DNA of 8,225 nucleotides, taken from the NCBI GenBank assembly GCA_029865515.1, contig JAOUGQ010000120.1, positions 1-8,225 on the forward strand, given 5' to 3'. Made by a program: the position numbers and the translations under genes. This DNA is from Nitrospirota bacterium. Lineage in GTDB: Bacteria; Nitrospirota; Nitrospiria; Nitrospirales; UBA8639. This document shows positions 1 to 7,134 of the stretch, in pieces. Numbering within the stretch: position 1 is the stretch's first letter; each line of letters opens with the position of its first letter. The notes under the pieces were generated by a model, which was given only the letters and a program-made list of their open reading frames with translations, had not been told where the DNA came from and ran no database searches.

Positions 1-632
1 AAAATATCGATGAGCACGGCCCCGCCATCCTTCTCCAACTCATAGTCGAGGACACGTCCAACCTGGATATCGTGAAAAAATATTGGCGCACCGGGGGAAC
101 TCGATCCCAGGTTTTCCGCCCGCAATCGGAATTGAGCCCCTTCGTCTTCTCGAGTCACACCAGGTGGTTTCTCCAGTCCTGTAAATGTTTGAGCCGAAGC
201 TCCGGGTCTGGGATCCATGGCGATAAAGGCTCCGGACACTAACGTTTCAAGCCCCGAAATGCCACCTAATCCAATTCGTGGACGGACCACCCAGAACCTG
301 GTATTTTCGGTGAGGTGGGGCTCCGCCATCCTATTGAATTCGGCAGTCACGACGACACGGGAGAGGTCAAGGCTGATATGCACGCTTTTAACAGTTCCAA
401 TGTCAATTGACTTATATTTTATTTTAGTTTTTCCGGCTTCCAATCCCGACCCGTCTTCGAAGGTCATGGTGACCGTGGGACCCTTTTCGGAGATGGTCTT
501 GTAGATAAGCCACCCTCCGATAATTGCCGCAACCACTGGAATAATCCACACGATTGAAAGTCCACGTTTTTTTTGTACCGTGACTTCCGACAATTCCTCT
601 AAGTCGATAGAATCGGAATCCTGGTCCTTCAT
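1..632 (-). CDS. pqiB: PqiB-type MCE-domain intermembrane transport protein (3' end outside window)
   Basis: N-terminal 210 residues of a PqiB-family protein; the gene continues past the left edge. Seen: a short acidic cytoplasmic leader, one membrane anchor at about residues 24-44 (IVWIIPVVAAIIGGWLIYKT), then a first MCE domain at about 51-142 with the family signature GLEAGKTKIKYKSIDIGTV, and the beginning of a second MCE domain from about 165. Known of the family: PqiB is anchored in the inner membrane, and its stacked MCE rings plus a C-terminal helical tube form a periplasmic channel for lipids between the membranes. The ATG at 632 overlaps the stop of the upstream pqiA half as ATGA and has a strong GAGGAG Shine-Dalgarno five bases before it, so the start is secure. 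Last visible gene of the operon; a PqiC-type lipoprotein gene may follow outside the window. Family assignment is firm; substrate is not shown. Confidence 0.93.
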   Translation of the reverse strand, partial: MKDQDSDSIDLEELSEVTVQKKRGLSIVWIIPVVAAIIGGWLIYKTISEKGPTVTMTFEDGSGLEAGKTKIKYKSIDIGTVKSVHISLDLSRVVVTAEFNRMAEPHLTENTRFWVVRPRIGLGGISGLETLVSGAFIAMDPRPGASAQTFTGLEKPPGVTREDEGAQFRLRAENLGSSSPGAPIFFHDIQVGRVLDYELEKDGGAVLIDI

Positions 633-1264
633 GCTTTCTCCTCTATATTGTCCCAGATGAGGCGGGGATCGAAGCTCATGGCGGCAAACATGGTAATGAT
701 CACGACGGCAGCAAACGAGATGGCTCCCGCCCCGGGCTCAATCGTGGCGACGGCCTGAAGTTTCACCAGGGCAATTAAAATCGAAATCATAAAAATATCA
801 ATCATGGACCAACGGCCAACCAACTCGGTAATCCGGTATAACACGGTCCGCTCTCTTGGTCGCCATTGAGATTTATATTGGACGGAGAGTAACAGGAAGG
901 TCAGCGTCAAGAGCTTTAGGACCGGCACGGTGATGCTGGCGAAGAACACCAGCAAGGCAATAGGCAACATTCCCGCATGAATAAGTTCCTTGACCCCGCT
1001 CAGAATCGTATCCGCCTCACCTTTTCCAAACGAAATCACTGTCATCACGGGAAGCAGGTTGGCTGGTATATACAGAATGTAGGCGGCAATCAGAAGGGCC
1101 CACGTGCGCGAAATACTGTTAGGTTTTCGCAGATGAACATGCGCCTCACAACGAGGGCAGATCACCACCCCGTCAATCGACATTCGGGGTATTCGACTGA
1201 GTTGATGACAGGCATGACAACTCATGAGCCCCGACCGGGCCGCAGTGAGAGAAGAGCCCCTCAT
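629..1264 (-). CDS. pqiA: PqiA-domain membrane protein, second half (single-domain PqiA)
   Basis: A 211-residue inner-membrane protein equivalent to the second half of a classical PqiA. Seen: two CxxC pairs at residues 16/19 and 36/39, a zinc-ribbon-like motif, then the family segment RTWALLIAAYILYIPANLLP forming the first membrane helix (about 54-74). Further helices lie at about 98-127, 154-170 and 178-197, with WSMIDIFMISILIALVKL near the third and an acidic end (DPRLIWDNIEE). Known: PqiA partners PqiB in lipid transport across the envelope, and E. coli PqiA is one chain with two such domains. The ATG at 1264 overlaps the upstream stop as ATGA, and its own stop overlaps the pqiB start the same way, implying translational coupling. 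Its own Shine-Dalgarno is poor, which fits coupling. Inferred role: inner-membrane partner of the PqiB-like channel. Confidence 0.92.
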   Translation of the reverse strand: MRGSSLTAARSGLMSCHACHQLSRIPRMSIDGVVICPRCEAHVHLRKPNSISRTWALLIAAYILYIPANLLPVMTVISFGKGEADTILSGVKELIHAGMLPIALLVFFASITVPVLKLLTLTFLLLSVQYKSQWRPRERTVLYRITELVGRWSMIDIFMISILIALVKLQAVATIEPGAGAISFAAVVIITMFAAMSFDPRLIWDNIEEKA

Positions 1265-1872
1265 CGGATCTTTTCCATTCTTTCCCAGACCTCATGCGGG
1301 TCAAGCGCAGAGTCGGCGGCAGCCAGGGCAATGATCAAGGCGACGAAGGAATAAAGGGCCACACCCGGGACAAGAATCGCTAAATCCGCCAACTTGACGA
1401 CGGCCACGATCACGCCCAACAAATACACATCCATCATGGCCCAGGTTTGGCACTGCTCAACCATTCGAAAGACCAGAGCGGCTTTCCACGGTCGATAATG
1501 GAACTCCAAGGGCACAAGCACGTACAGCATGCCGATGATTTTCAGGAATGGGAACACAATGCTGGCTGCCAGGACCAAGAGCCCTAATTCCCACATGCCC
1601 CGCTCAAAAAATTCCCATACCCCGGTGGACAGCAGGCTCTGCTGAACACGGCCATGGAGCTCAAAGGTCATAAATGGAAAGGAATTGGCCAGGGCAAAGA
1701 GAATAAGGCTTGTCACCGCAAGGAGGATGGTATGCAAGAAACTATCCCGTTTTCTCGCGTATAACGCTGCTCCGCATCTCGAACACTTGGCCCGCTCACC
1801 ATAACGGAGAGAGTGGAGACGATGAAGGAGATCGCACTCATGACAGGCGATTACGAGATGTGGCATGGTCAT
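1261..1872 (-). CDS. pqiA: PqiA-domain membrane protein, first half (single-domain PqiA)
   Basis: First gene of the operon, about 203 residues. Seen: CxxC pairs at residues 10/13 and 30/33 (CHEC and CSRC), a first membrane helix at about 46-66 ending in ANSFPFM, and further helices at about 96-118, 146-163 and 168-186. The third carries AMMDVYLLGVIVAVVKLADL, the PqiA counterpart of WSMIDIFMISILIALVKL in the next gene, and the C-terminus is DPHEVWERMEK. These mark it as a single PqiA domain, matching the first half of the usual two-domain protein. Start is uncertain: ATG codons lie at 1872 and 1866, and a TTG at 1911 would add 13 residues. None has a clear Shine-Dalgarno; I chose the ATG at 1872 because the family begins just before the first CxxC. 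Its stop overlaps the next start (ATGA). Family is firm. Confidence 0.9.
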   Translation of the reverse strand: MTMPHLVIACHECDLLHRLHSLRYGERAKCSRCGAALYARKRDSFLHTILLAVTSLILFALANSFPFMTFELHGRVQQSLLSTGVWEFFERGMWELGLLVLAASIVFPFLKIIGMLYVLVPLEFHYRPWKAALVFRMVEQCQTWAMMDVYLLGVIVAVVKLADLAILVPGVALYSFVALIIALAAADSALDPHEVWERMEKIR

Positions 1873-1911
1873 GTCTTTTATGGTCGATCTGACGGGAACC
1901 ACAATTTTCAA

Positions 1912-2139
1912 TGAGTTTTTTCAGCGAGAGTTATCTATATTACCCCTTTTATTTAAGGATATTCTACAAAGGATGTAGGATTTGGGTGACCCTATTTCTA
2001 CTTGATCTCTTGAGAAGAAAAGCCAGTGCGTAACCAAACCTGTTAAAAAACACCCTGCGCATAAGACGAAACCCACTCCTTGTTCACCCCGTGCGCAGGG
2101 CGTCCCTCAACTTCGACTCGATCGGTATGGCAGGATTTT
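1912..2139. other. Intergenic region upstream of the pqi-type operon
   Basis: Leader of the minus-strand pqi operon and 3' flank of the DUF3313 gene. It is AT-rich near the operon start. I could not pick a convincing -35/-10 pair on the minus strand: TAATAT-like boxes exist but lack a good partner. The right part holds the terminator-like inverted repeat listed separately. No gene seen. Confidence 0.5.
2045..2100 (-). terminator. Terminator-like inverted repeat after the first DUF3313 gene
   Basis: A perfect 9-base inverted repeat, CCCTGCGCA at 2053-2061 and TGCGCAGGG at 2092-2100, is separated by 30 bases. Read on the minus strand it is followed, after TG, by a run of six T (2045-2050). It lies 39 bases past the stop of the minus-strand DUF3313 gene, as expected for a rho-independent terminator separating it from the pqi operon. 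The loop is longer than usual, so confidence is moderate. Confidence 0.55.
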
Positions 2140-2851
2140 CTATGCTTCGGGTTCTACACAATTCGACCCGCCGCGAAGCATGCATAACCGGTAACGCACG
2201 GCGGCTGCCCAATAGATGTAGGCTTTCTCCACATCATTCCAATCATTGGTCACTCCACTGAGATCTTTGGTGCCGCCACGCCGGTCGATGGCCATACCCA
2301 GAATCTTCCCGCTTTGTGCGTCGGTGATCCTCACTTCCATACCGGCCGTTCCCACAAAACCAGGCTTTCCGCCCACGACGAGGCCTTTGACTCCAGTCAA
2401 GATTCTGGTTTGAGGAATGATCGAGGTAATGGTGTCCAAGGCGGCATTTGAAGCCTCCGCCTCGGTAATGGCAAAGGTAGCATGCATGACGCCAGGTCCA
2501 GGTTGGGTCACAATGGTATAGTCTCGGCTCAATGCGTCATGCATTTGGCCATAGGCAAAATCGGTCAACATCTGAAGATCTTCGGGAGACACATCTTGCG
2601 TTTCTTTGTCTTTCCAGACCGACACGGAATCAAGCATCACCTTGTTGTAAGAGCGCCAGTCGACGTCCGGATTGGTGTAGTGGAGCAAGGCCTCGTGTTC
2701 ACCTTTTCCTTCTGTGAGCATGGAATGTTCACTAGCCTTAAGAAATCCCGTTTCGACCACATCTCTCCGTTGTTGCGTAGCGGCGCACCCTTGCAACAAA
2801 AAAAAGTAAGACAACCAGAATCAGGACAGTTCGATGAAGACTCGCCTTCAT
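2140..2851 (-). CDS. DUF3313-family lipoprotein, apparent frameshift in signal peptide
   Basis: Probable outer-membrane or periplasmic lipoprotein of the DUF3313 family, function unknown. The body (residues from LQGCAATQQRRD to NCVEPEA) is open from a TTG at 2814, but that start has no proper signal peptide or ribosome site. The natural start is the ATG at 2851, preceded by GAGGAG at five bases. It encodes MKASLHRTVLILVVLLFF, a good signal peptide, but in another frame. Deleting one T from the T8 run (plus-strand A8, 2798-2805) joins both into a 236-residue protein with lipobox LLQGC, the cysteine near residue 22. Family marks: YTIVTQPGPGVMHATFAITE, and a similar layout to the second DUF3313 gene at 4039-4746. 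A terminator-like repeat follows. As written the gene would make little lipoprotein; the break may be real, phase-variable or a sequencing error. Confidence 0.8.
2798..2805 (-). repeat. T8 homopolymer (plus-strand A8) at the signal-peptide frameshift
   Basis: Eight consecutive A on the plus strand, eight T in the coding direction, exactly where the frame of the ATG at 2851 must change to reach the lipobox. Seven T would restore one continuous frame. Homopolymers of this length are prone to slippage in replication, transcription and sequencing. Confidence 0.85.
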
Positions 2852-3106
2852 AATTTCTCCTCAATTGTGAAAAGTTTAGTAGGCACTAGCTTCGTGTTCG
2901 CGCTTAAAGTCTCTTGAATTGACCATCACAGCCTATCAAAAAGGACTTCAGAAGAAATTGCCGATTAAAGATGAAAGTAATTTGGTGGAAAATTACCAAT
3001 AAAGAAATCCAGAGAACGTCCGGCTCAAGTGGATGTAAGATTCATGGATCAAGCAAGGGATCGGCCAAATAAAAGACCTGATCCAACTTAGTTGTTCCAG
3101 AGAAGG
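2852..3106. other. Intergenic region between SYLF gene and first DUF3313 gene
   Basis: Holds the leader of the DUF3313 gene, with Shine-Dalgarno GAGGAG at 2857-2862 on the minus strand, and the 3' flank of the SYLF gene. No gene, clear terminator or strong promoter was recognised. It contains one copy of a 16-base direct repeat shared with the 3' end of the SYLF gene. Confidence 0.5.
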
Positions 3107-3157
3107 TCAACTCTCACCTTTAGTGCCCTTCTTGACGACCGCAAGCAAGGGATCGGC
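3050..3157. repeat. 16-base direct repeat pair flanking the SYLF gene's 3' end
   Basis: CAAGCAAGGGATCGGC occurs at 3050-3065 in the intergenic region and again at 3142-3157 inside the last codons of the SYLF gene, where it encodes the ADPLLA stretch on the minus strand. Copies are 92 bases apart start to start. This may be the trace of a small duplication of the gene's tail, or chance. Confidence 0.7.
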
Positions 3158-3841
3158 TTGAGGGTTGCTCACACTGCGCCGCACCAGAATATCGATGGCT
3201 TTGGTCGGTGTTTTATAATAGTTAGTGTTTAACGCGTCCCGTGCACCCACCACCGCCCCTTCAAGTGACAGTCCGGCAAACAAGCCTTTCGCCTTTGAAA
3301 AAGATAAAAAATCGACACTCAAATTCGGCGCGGTCGACCCCTCTACCCCTCGTCCGACAGGGCCAACTGCCACGGAAGCATCGCCACCTAATTTCACGGT
3401 CGTGCTCATCATGGAATCGACGCCCTTTTGCGTCATCACTAACAACACCACTTCCGAAGCTTGCCCGCCGAATTGCAGACCGATACTGGCCCCACCAAGG
3501 GTCAAAAACGCCGGATAACTCCATTCGTTGGTCTTCTCATCACGAACAACCAATACCCCGCTTCCGCCGGATCCGCCAATAAAAAACGCACCCTTGATAA
3601 ATTGAGGCACAATCAAAATGCCCCTTGCTTCCTTCATATGATCGCGAAACCACTGCATGTCGGGATCTGCGAGAAAACTTTCCAAGGTTAGACGAGCCTT
3701 TTCCACCAACATGTCTTCTTCGGACGCGCTCTGTGCCGAAACCGAAGAGGGGATGGCTGATACAGAACAAAATAATCCAAACAACAGCGTAAAGAAGAGC
3801 AATCCTTGGAAAAAGGAGCTTCGTCGAATTCCAGAAAACAT
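3107..3841 (-). CDS. Secreted SYLF/Ysc84-domain protein
   Basis: A 244-residue exported protein with a SYLF (Ysc84, PF04366-type) domain. Seen: a signal peptide (positive start then FFQGLLFFTLLFGLFCSVSA), with likely cleavage after residue 29 or 36, then the SYLF core from about residue 60 to 235. Core landmarks are GILIVPQFIKGAFFIGG, WSYPAFLTLGGASIGLQFGG, VVLLVMTQKG, GGDASVAVGPVGRG, and the closing KGLFAGLSLEGAVVGARD with NTNYY. Known: SYLF domains bind lipids, notably phosphoinositides, in eukaryotes; bacterial ones are usually secreted envelope proteins of unknown role. An upstream ATG at 3874 would add 11 residues, but the ATG at 3841 has GGAGG nine bases before it and leads directly into the signal peptide. 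It sits alone between two DUF3313 lipoprotein genes. Inferred role: periplasmic or outer-membrane lipid-associated protein. Confidence 0.9.
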   Translation of the reverse strand: MFSGIRRSSFFQGLLFFTLLFGLFCSVSAIPSSVSAQSASEEDMLVEKARLTLESFLADPDMQWFRDHMKEARGILIVPQFIKGAFFIGGSGGSGVLVVRDEKTNEWSYPAFLTLGGASIGLQFGGQASEVVLLVMTQKGVDSMMSTTVKLGGDASVAVGPVGRGVEGSTAPNLSVDFLSFSKAKGLFAGLSLEGAVVGARDALNTNYYKTPTKAIDILVRRSVSNPQADPLLAVVKKGTKGES

Positions 3842-4038
3842 GGCATCAGACCTCCAGAAAAAGTGTAACAACATTCAATGAGTCATGATAAAAAACCTGG
3901 TAAGGGAAATCGTAATGGAACCAGAAGATATTTAGCAAATTTGCGAACTCGTGCAATACGGTGGATAGAAAGGATGAACAGTTGGTTGGAGGATGCAGCA
4001 CAAAATTTTGCAGAAAAGAAAATGCCCGATTGGCAGAC

Positions 4039-4746
4039 TTACTGAATCTCTTTCTGATACTCCCGTAAGCCGCGCTCTTCGTCTAAGCGTTGCCGAAATT
4101 TTTTGGCCCAATAGTCAAAGATCTCTAATATTGGCCCCAGAGAATCTTTATCCTGGGTCAGGAGTACTTTGGAACTCACCCGTTTTTCGACATACGCAGC
4201 CAGACGTTCCTGGCTCTCTGCATCCAATAATTCGGCTTCAATAGCAGCCTCTCCCTCCAAGGCATTCATCCCGGAAATTTTTTCAGAGGCCTGGATCAGG
4301 ATATCATTAGCCAGTGGAAGCAACGGGCCTGGTGATGCCAGCTTGGGATGCTCCAACATCACGTCGGTCAAAGCTGCTCGAAGGCGAAGGACTCCAGGAC
4401 CAGGCTCTTTCACAATCCGATATCCTCCCGCCAAGGCCTGGCTCATGCGATCCTGAAACGCGAGGGCCAACTTCCAGGCAGTCAAGGCATCCACCCCTCC
4501 ATATGCAGAATGCTGACTTGGCCAGATAATCAGAGGATCCAGAATAATATTGGTGTACCTTTTAAAATTGGCATCCGGCTTCCGATAACTCCACGCCCCG
4601 CTTTCATCCGGCGAGGGACGAAGCCCTGTGTAATGACCTAAAAACCCGGAAAAGTCCAACGAAGCTGTCTTTGTGGCGCATCCGTCCAAGCTGAGAACAA
4701 CACACAGGATAAAAATCAGCCAATAGATGTGGCGAAAGGTCATCAT
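4039..4746 (-). CDS. DUF3313-family lipoprotein
   Basis: A 235-residue predicted lipoprotein. Seen: signal peptide HIYWLIFILCVVLSLDGC with a lipobox ending LDGC, making Cys23 the lipidated residue. The aspartate at the -2 position is unusual. The mature part has the DUF3313 marks: a YRKPDANFKRYTNIILDPL stretch near the start, YRIVKEPGPGVLRLRAALTD in the middle, and EAAIEAELLDAESQERLAAY before a charged C-terminal helix (FRQRLDEERGL). Function of the family is unknown. It shares architecture with the gene at 2140-2851 (conserved PGPGV, similar length), so the two are likely distant paralogues. Two ATG codons in tandem (4746, 4743) could start it; AGGA lies seven bases before the first. It stands alone, 197 bases from the SYLF gene and 442 from the next gene upstream. 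Confidence 0.88.
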   Translation of the reverse strand: MMTFRHIYWLIFILCVVLSLDGCATKTASLDFSGFLGHYTGLRPSPDESGAWSYRKPDANFKRYTNIILDPLIIWPSQHSAYGGVDALTAWKLALAFQDRMSQALAGGYRIVKEPGPGVLRLRAALTDVMLEHPKLASPGPLLPLANDILIQASEKISGMNALEGEAAIEAELLDAESQERLAAYVEKRVSSKVLLTQDKDSLGPILEIFDYWAKKFRQRLDEERGLREYQKEIQ

Positions 4747-5188
4747 AAGGCCATCCTAGAATTTACTTCGAGTGATACAGGTCATGAGTATATCCAGTAC
4801 CTTCCATAAAGACCATTAAGAGCCGCATTCCCAAATGAAAAAAAATTTAACCATGGAAACAGTCTGCTACGGGTCAATGTGGGAAATCTTTTTCTGCATA
4901 GATGTACTGAAGAGAACAATCATGGGGCGGGGAGCAGAGGAATCAAAATTATCCCTCAGCGCGCGAAAAATGCATGAGAATTTTGGAGTGACCTAACGAT
5001 GAAGGATAAGCAAGACGGCGAGTTCCCTCTCTTGTTGGAATCTTGAAGACAATTGTTACACAGGGAAAGGAGGATGGGCACTCCCTGCTCTTCTCTTTCA
5101 AGTAGAGAGTGCTTCCGGTTCGCGGTTCGAAAGGTTGACCATCGGAGAGCGTTTTCTAAGAAAAGACCCGCCTACAGACTACCAGCCA
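4747..5188. other. 442-base intergenic region
   Basis: Lies between the coiled-coil lipoprotein gene and the second DUF3313 gene, both minus strand. No convincing gene seen. A 15-codon plus-strand ORF at 4999-5046 has only a distant GGAG and no other support. A weak inverted repeat, GCACTC at 5078-5083 with GAGTGC at 5107-5112, lies downstream of the lipoprotein gene but lacks a good T run, so it is not called as a terminator. The DUF3313 promoter should be here; TATACT near the gene on the minus strand has no good -35 partner. Confidence 0.5.
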
Positions 5189-5836
5189 CTAACGATCCTT
5201 GATGGCGTTGTCCAAGGTCTGAATGACTTCGTCCAGCCGTTTAATGACGCTATCCTTTTGGTCAAATACTCGTTGGGCAGTCGGTTTCATCGCCTGCAAT
5301 CCCTCTTTGCTTAGATCGGATTTCAGGTACTGTCTGATGTCATTGAGGTCGGTATTAAAAGGAGTCCATTCCTTCTTCAGCTCGGCAATCTTTTGTTGGA
5401 TAGCAGAATAGGTCGCTTCCGTGGCGGCCCGACGTTCCGCCGCGCTCGCCTGTGTTTGTTCGTTTTTCAATTTTTTAAGATTTTCATCCCAGGACATGAA
5501 TTGTTCTCTCACGACGGTCTGGGTGGCAGTCCGTTGTTCCCGGGCTTGTGCTAATTTGTTTTCCAGAATTCCTAGCTCGTGAGTATAGCTTTGATATTGC
5601 GGGGACAGATCTGCCTGAGGTTTTGACATCATCTCATTCAGCGCACCAACGGTTTTCTCAACCTGTCCTCTCAGAGACACCCCTTCATTCCGTAAGCCCT
5701 CAAGACCCATCGCAATATTTGGCGGGAGCGAGGCAGTCGTACTGCATCCAACCAAAAGCATCGAGACGACAATTCCGACCGCCACGCTGGCCAGGATTGA
5801 TCTCCATGAAGGCACATTCATCCCCCTCTTGATCAT
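5189..5836 (-). CDS. Coiled-coil lipoprotein, DUF2959-like
   Basis: A 215-residue predicted lipoprotein of unknown function. Seen: signal peptide with hydrophobic ILASVAVGIVVSMLLVGC, lipobox LVGC, lipidated Cys31. The remainder is almost wholly alpha-helical and heptad-rich, with acidic, basic, Q and A residues: about 45-75, 85-150 and 185-213. The C-terminal stretch NDIRQYLKSDLSKEGLQAMK followed by a final helix resembles the DUF2959 family. That match is from memory of the pattern and is moderate. The ATG at 5836 has GAAGGAG six bases before it; a second Met at residue 6 lacks this. A putative promoter lies about 75 bases upstream. Inferred location: inner face of the outer membrane or periplasm. 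An alternative is a generic coiled-coil lipoprotein with no relation to DUF2959. Confidence 0.85.
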   Translation of the reverse strand: MIKRGMNVPSWRSILASVAVGIVVSMLLVGCSTTASLPPNIAMGLEGLRNEGVSLRGQVEKTVGALNEMMSKPQADLSPQYQSYTHELGILENKLAQAREQRTATQTVVREQFMSWDENLKKLKNEQTQASAAERRAATEATYSAIQQKIAELKKEWTPFNTDLNDIRQYLKSDLSKEGLQAMKPTAQRVFDQKDSVIKRLDEVIQTLDNAIKDR

Positions 5837-6178
5837 TTGATACTCCTTCTTTCAATTGGTAAATTGTGAAGTTGTTGGAGCCCGATCGAGCCCCTCCTGA
5901 TTAACGCATAATCCTAGCTCATGAAATTGGGGCAAATCAAGAATTATAAAGGCAGATGGTAATGCGGATGTCTGTTCCCTCCGATGGTGTGTCCACTAAC
6001 TGGCTCATTGCTTCACATTTAATACTTAAGCTATTTCAATAAACTATGTAGATTCCCCGGTCCAGTTGGGAAATGAATTTTCGCCCTTCCCCTTTTGTTT
6101 GTTCAGCACTGTTGAGAAACCGTGACTTCGAAAATTCGGGCAACCCTGTATTTCACCTTTTAAAAGGAGAACGGGCTT
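5837..6178. other. Divergent intergenic region
   Basis: 342 bases separating the minus-strand coiled-coil lipoprotein gene from the plus-strand barrel gene, so it should carry promoters for both. A candidate minus-strand promoter is listed. On the plus strand no good -35/-10 pair was found; the AT-rich stretch around 6015-6050 is the most likely place. No gene seen. Confidence 0.5.
5911..5940 (-). promoter_or_regulatory. Putative sigma-70-type promoter for the coiled-coil lipoprotein gene
   Basis: Minus strand: TTGATT (5935-5940) and TAGGAT (5911-5916) with an 18-base spacer, about 75 bases before the ATG at 5836. A perfect TATAAT also occurs at 5943-5948 on the minus strand but without a good -35. 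Assignment by pattern only. Confidence 0.35.
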
Positions 6179-7134
6179 ATGAGAAAAACCTCTTGCAACC
6201 TTTCCGTGAAATGGATGTGTCAGATGCTTCTAGTGGTCACCGGCATTTTGACGCTGGCGGGACCGGTTTTGGCACAGGTGGCGGTCATTGAGGCCGATCC
6301 CAAGCCGCGCCCCAAGCCTTTCGATGTGGAATTGGGGTAAGGATATGGGGTAAGGATATCTGGCCAATACTGATTTGAAAAAGTCGAATGGCGATTTTCA
6401 CCGCAATTCCTTTCGGGCAGGGTTGAACGCAGAGATCTCCTTCAGTGACACGTTTAAACTGGATAACATTCTGGGCTATGAAAACCATAACTACTCGTTT
6501 TCAGGCAACTCACCTTTTCGGTGGGACAGCATCAACCGCTTTGTATATGCTCCCCTGTTCAAATGGCAGACCAGTCAACAATGGACACTCCTGGCTGCTC
6601 CGGTGGTTCAATGGACGGGAGAAAGCGGGGCCAAAGCCAGAAAGTCCTTCACCGGCGGTGGGTTGGTGGGCTTCAACTATGTGGCCAGCCCCACCTTTTC
6701 GGTGGGGCTGCTGATCGGTGCCTTGAGTCAAATTGAAGATAAGGCCTTAGTGGCCCCCATCCCGGTGATTAATTGGAAATTTGCCGAAAACTGGACACTG
6801 CGAACTGGTATTAACCACCTGGGTCCCACGCCGGGGTTGGGCGGAGAAGTGCCATGGAAGGTGGCAGAATCCGTGGAGCTGGCTGGCGGGCTCCAGTTTC
6901 AACGTCGCCGCTTCCGTCTGGATAAGAATGATGCAGTGGGGGAAGAGAAAGAAAGAGGTGCCGGTCTATGGAAAGGTGACGTGGTGGATGATGCCGCAGG
7001 CTGCCGTGGAAGTATTTGGCAGCGTGGTCACCAACGGGAACATTCGCCTGGAAAATAAAAACGGCAATAAGATTACCGATAAAGATTATGACAATACCGC
7101 ATATTTTGGAGGGAAATTGCACTTCATTTTCTAA
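6179..7134 (+). pseudogene. Outer-membrane beta-barrel protein gene, disrupted (DUF6268-like)
   Basis: Begins at an ATG with AGGAG nine bases upstream and encodes a signal peptide (MLLVVTGILTLAGPVLA, cleavage before QVAVIEA). After 53 residues it meets TAA at 6338-6340 within an exact 13-base tandem duplication. The frame resumes from 6354 (GYLANTDLKKSNG) with alternating, aromatic-rich strands such as FSVGLLIGALSQIEDKA and PIPVINWKFAENWTLRTGIN. It then shifts once more at the G5 run 6938-6942, and the last frame (VPVYGKVTWWMMPQAAVEVF) ends in LHFIF, a C-terminal Phe typical of barrels. Removing 13+1 bases gives 942 bases, exactly 313 codons plus stop, if TAA replaces a Tyr codon. The barrel resembles DUF6268-type outer-membrane proteins; that name is tentative. 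A strong terminator follows. It may be a young pseudogene or contain sequencing errors. Confidence 0.78.
6334..6359 (+). repeat. Exact 13-base tandem duplication inside the barrel gene
   Basis: GGGGTAAGGATAT at 6334-6346 is immediately repeated at 6347-6359. Thirteen is not a multiple of three, so the second copy moves the downstream coding sequence out of the signal-peptide frame. Both copies contain TAA in the coding register, so the stop predates the duplication or was copied with it. Confidence 0.95.

Noticed and set aside
217..504. 95-codon plus-strand ORF at the left edge
   Set aside because: Lies entirely antisense to the clearly coding pqiB frame and has no domain or ribosome site.
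4999..5046. 15-codon plus-strand ORF (MKDKQDGEFPLLLES)
   Set aside because: Very short, with GGAG too far from the ATG and no supporting context; expected by chance.
5078..5112. Inverted repeat GCACTC/GAGTGC as terminator of the coiled-coil lipoprotein gene
   Set aside because: Only six paired bases with a 23-base loop and no proper T run on the minus strand.
5113..5145. GGTTCGAA-like T-arm sequence suggesting a tRNA
   Set aside because: No matching acceptor, anticodon or D-arm stems could be folded around it, and no CCA end is present.
6115..6165. Small hairpins in the barrel gene leader as a possible riboswitch
   Set aside because: The stems (CGAA/TTCG and GGG/CCC) are too short and match no riboswitch consensus I know.
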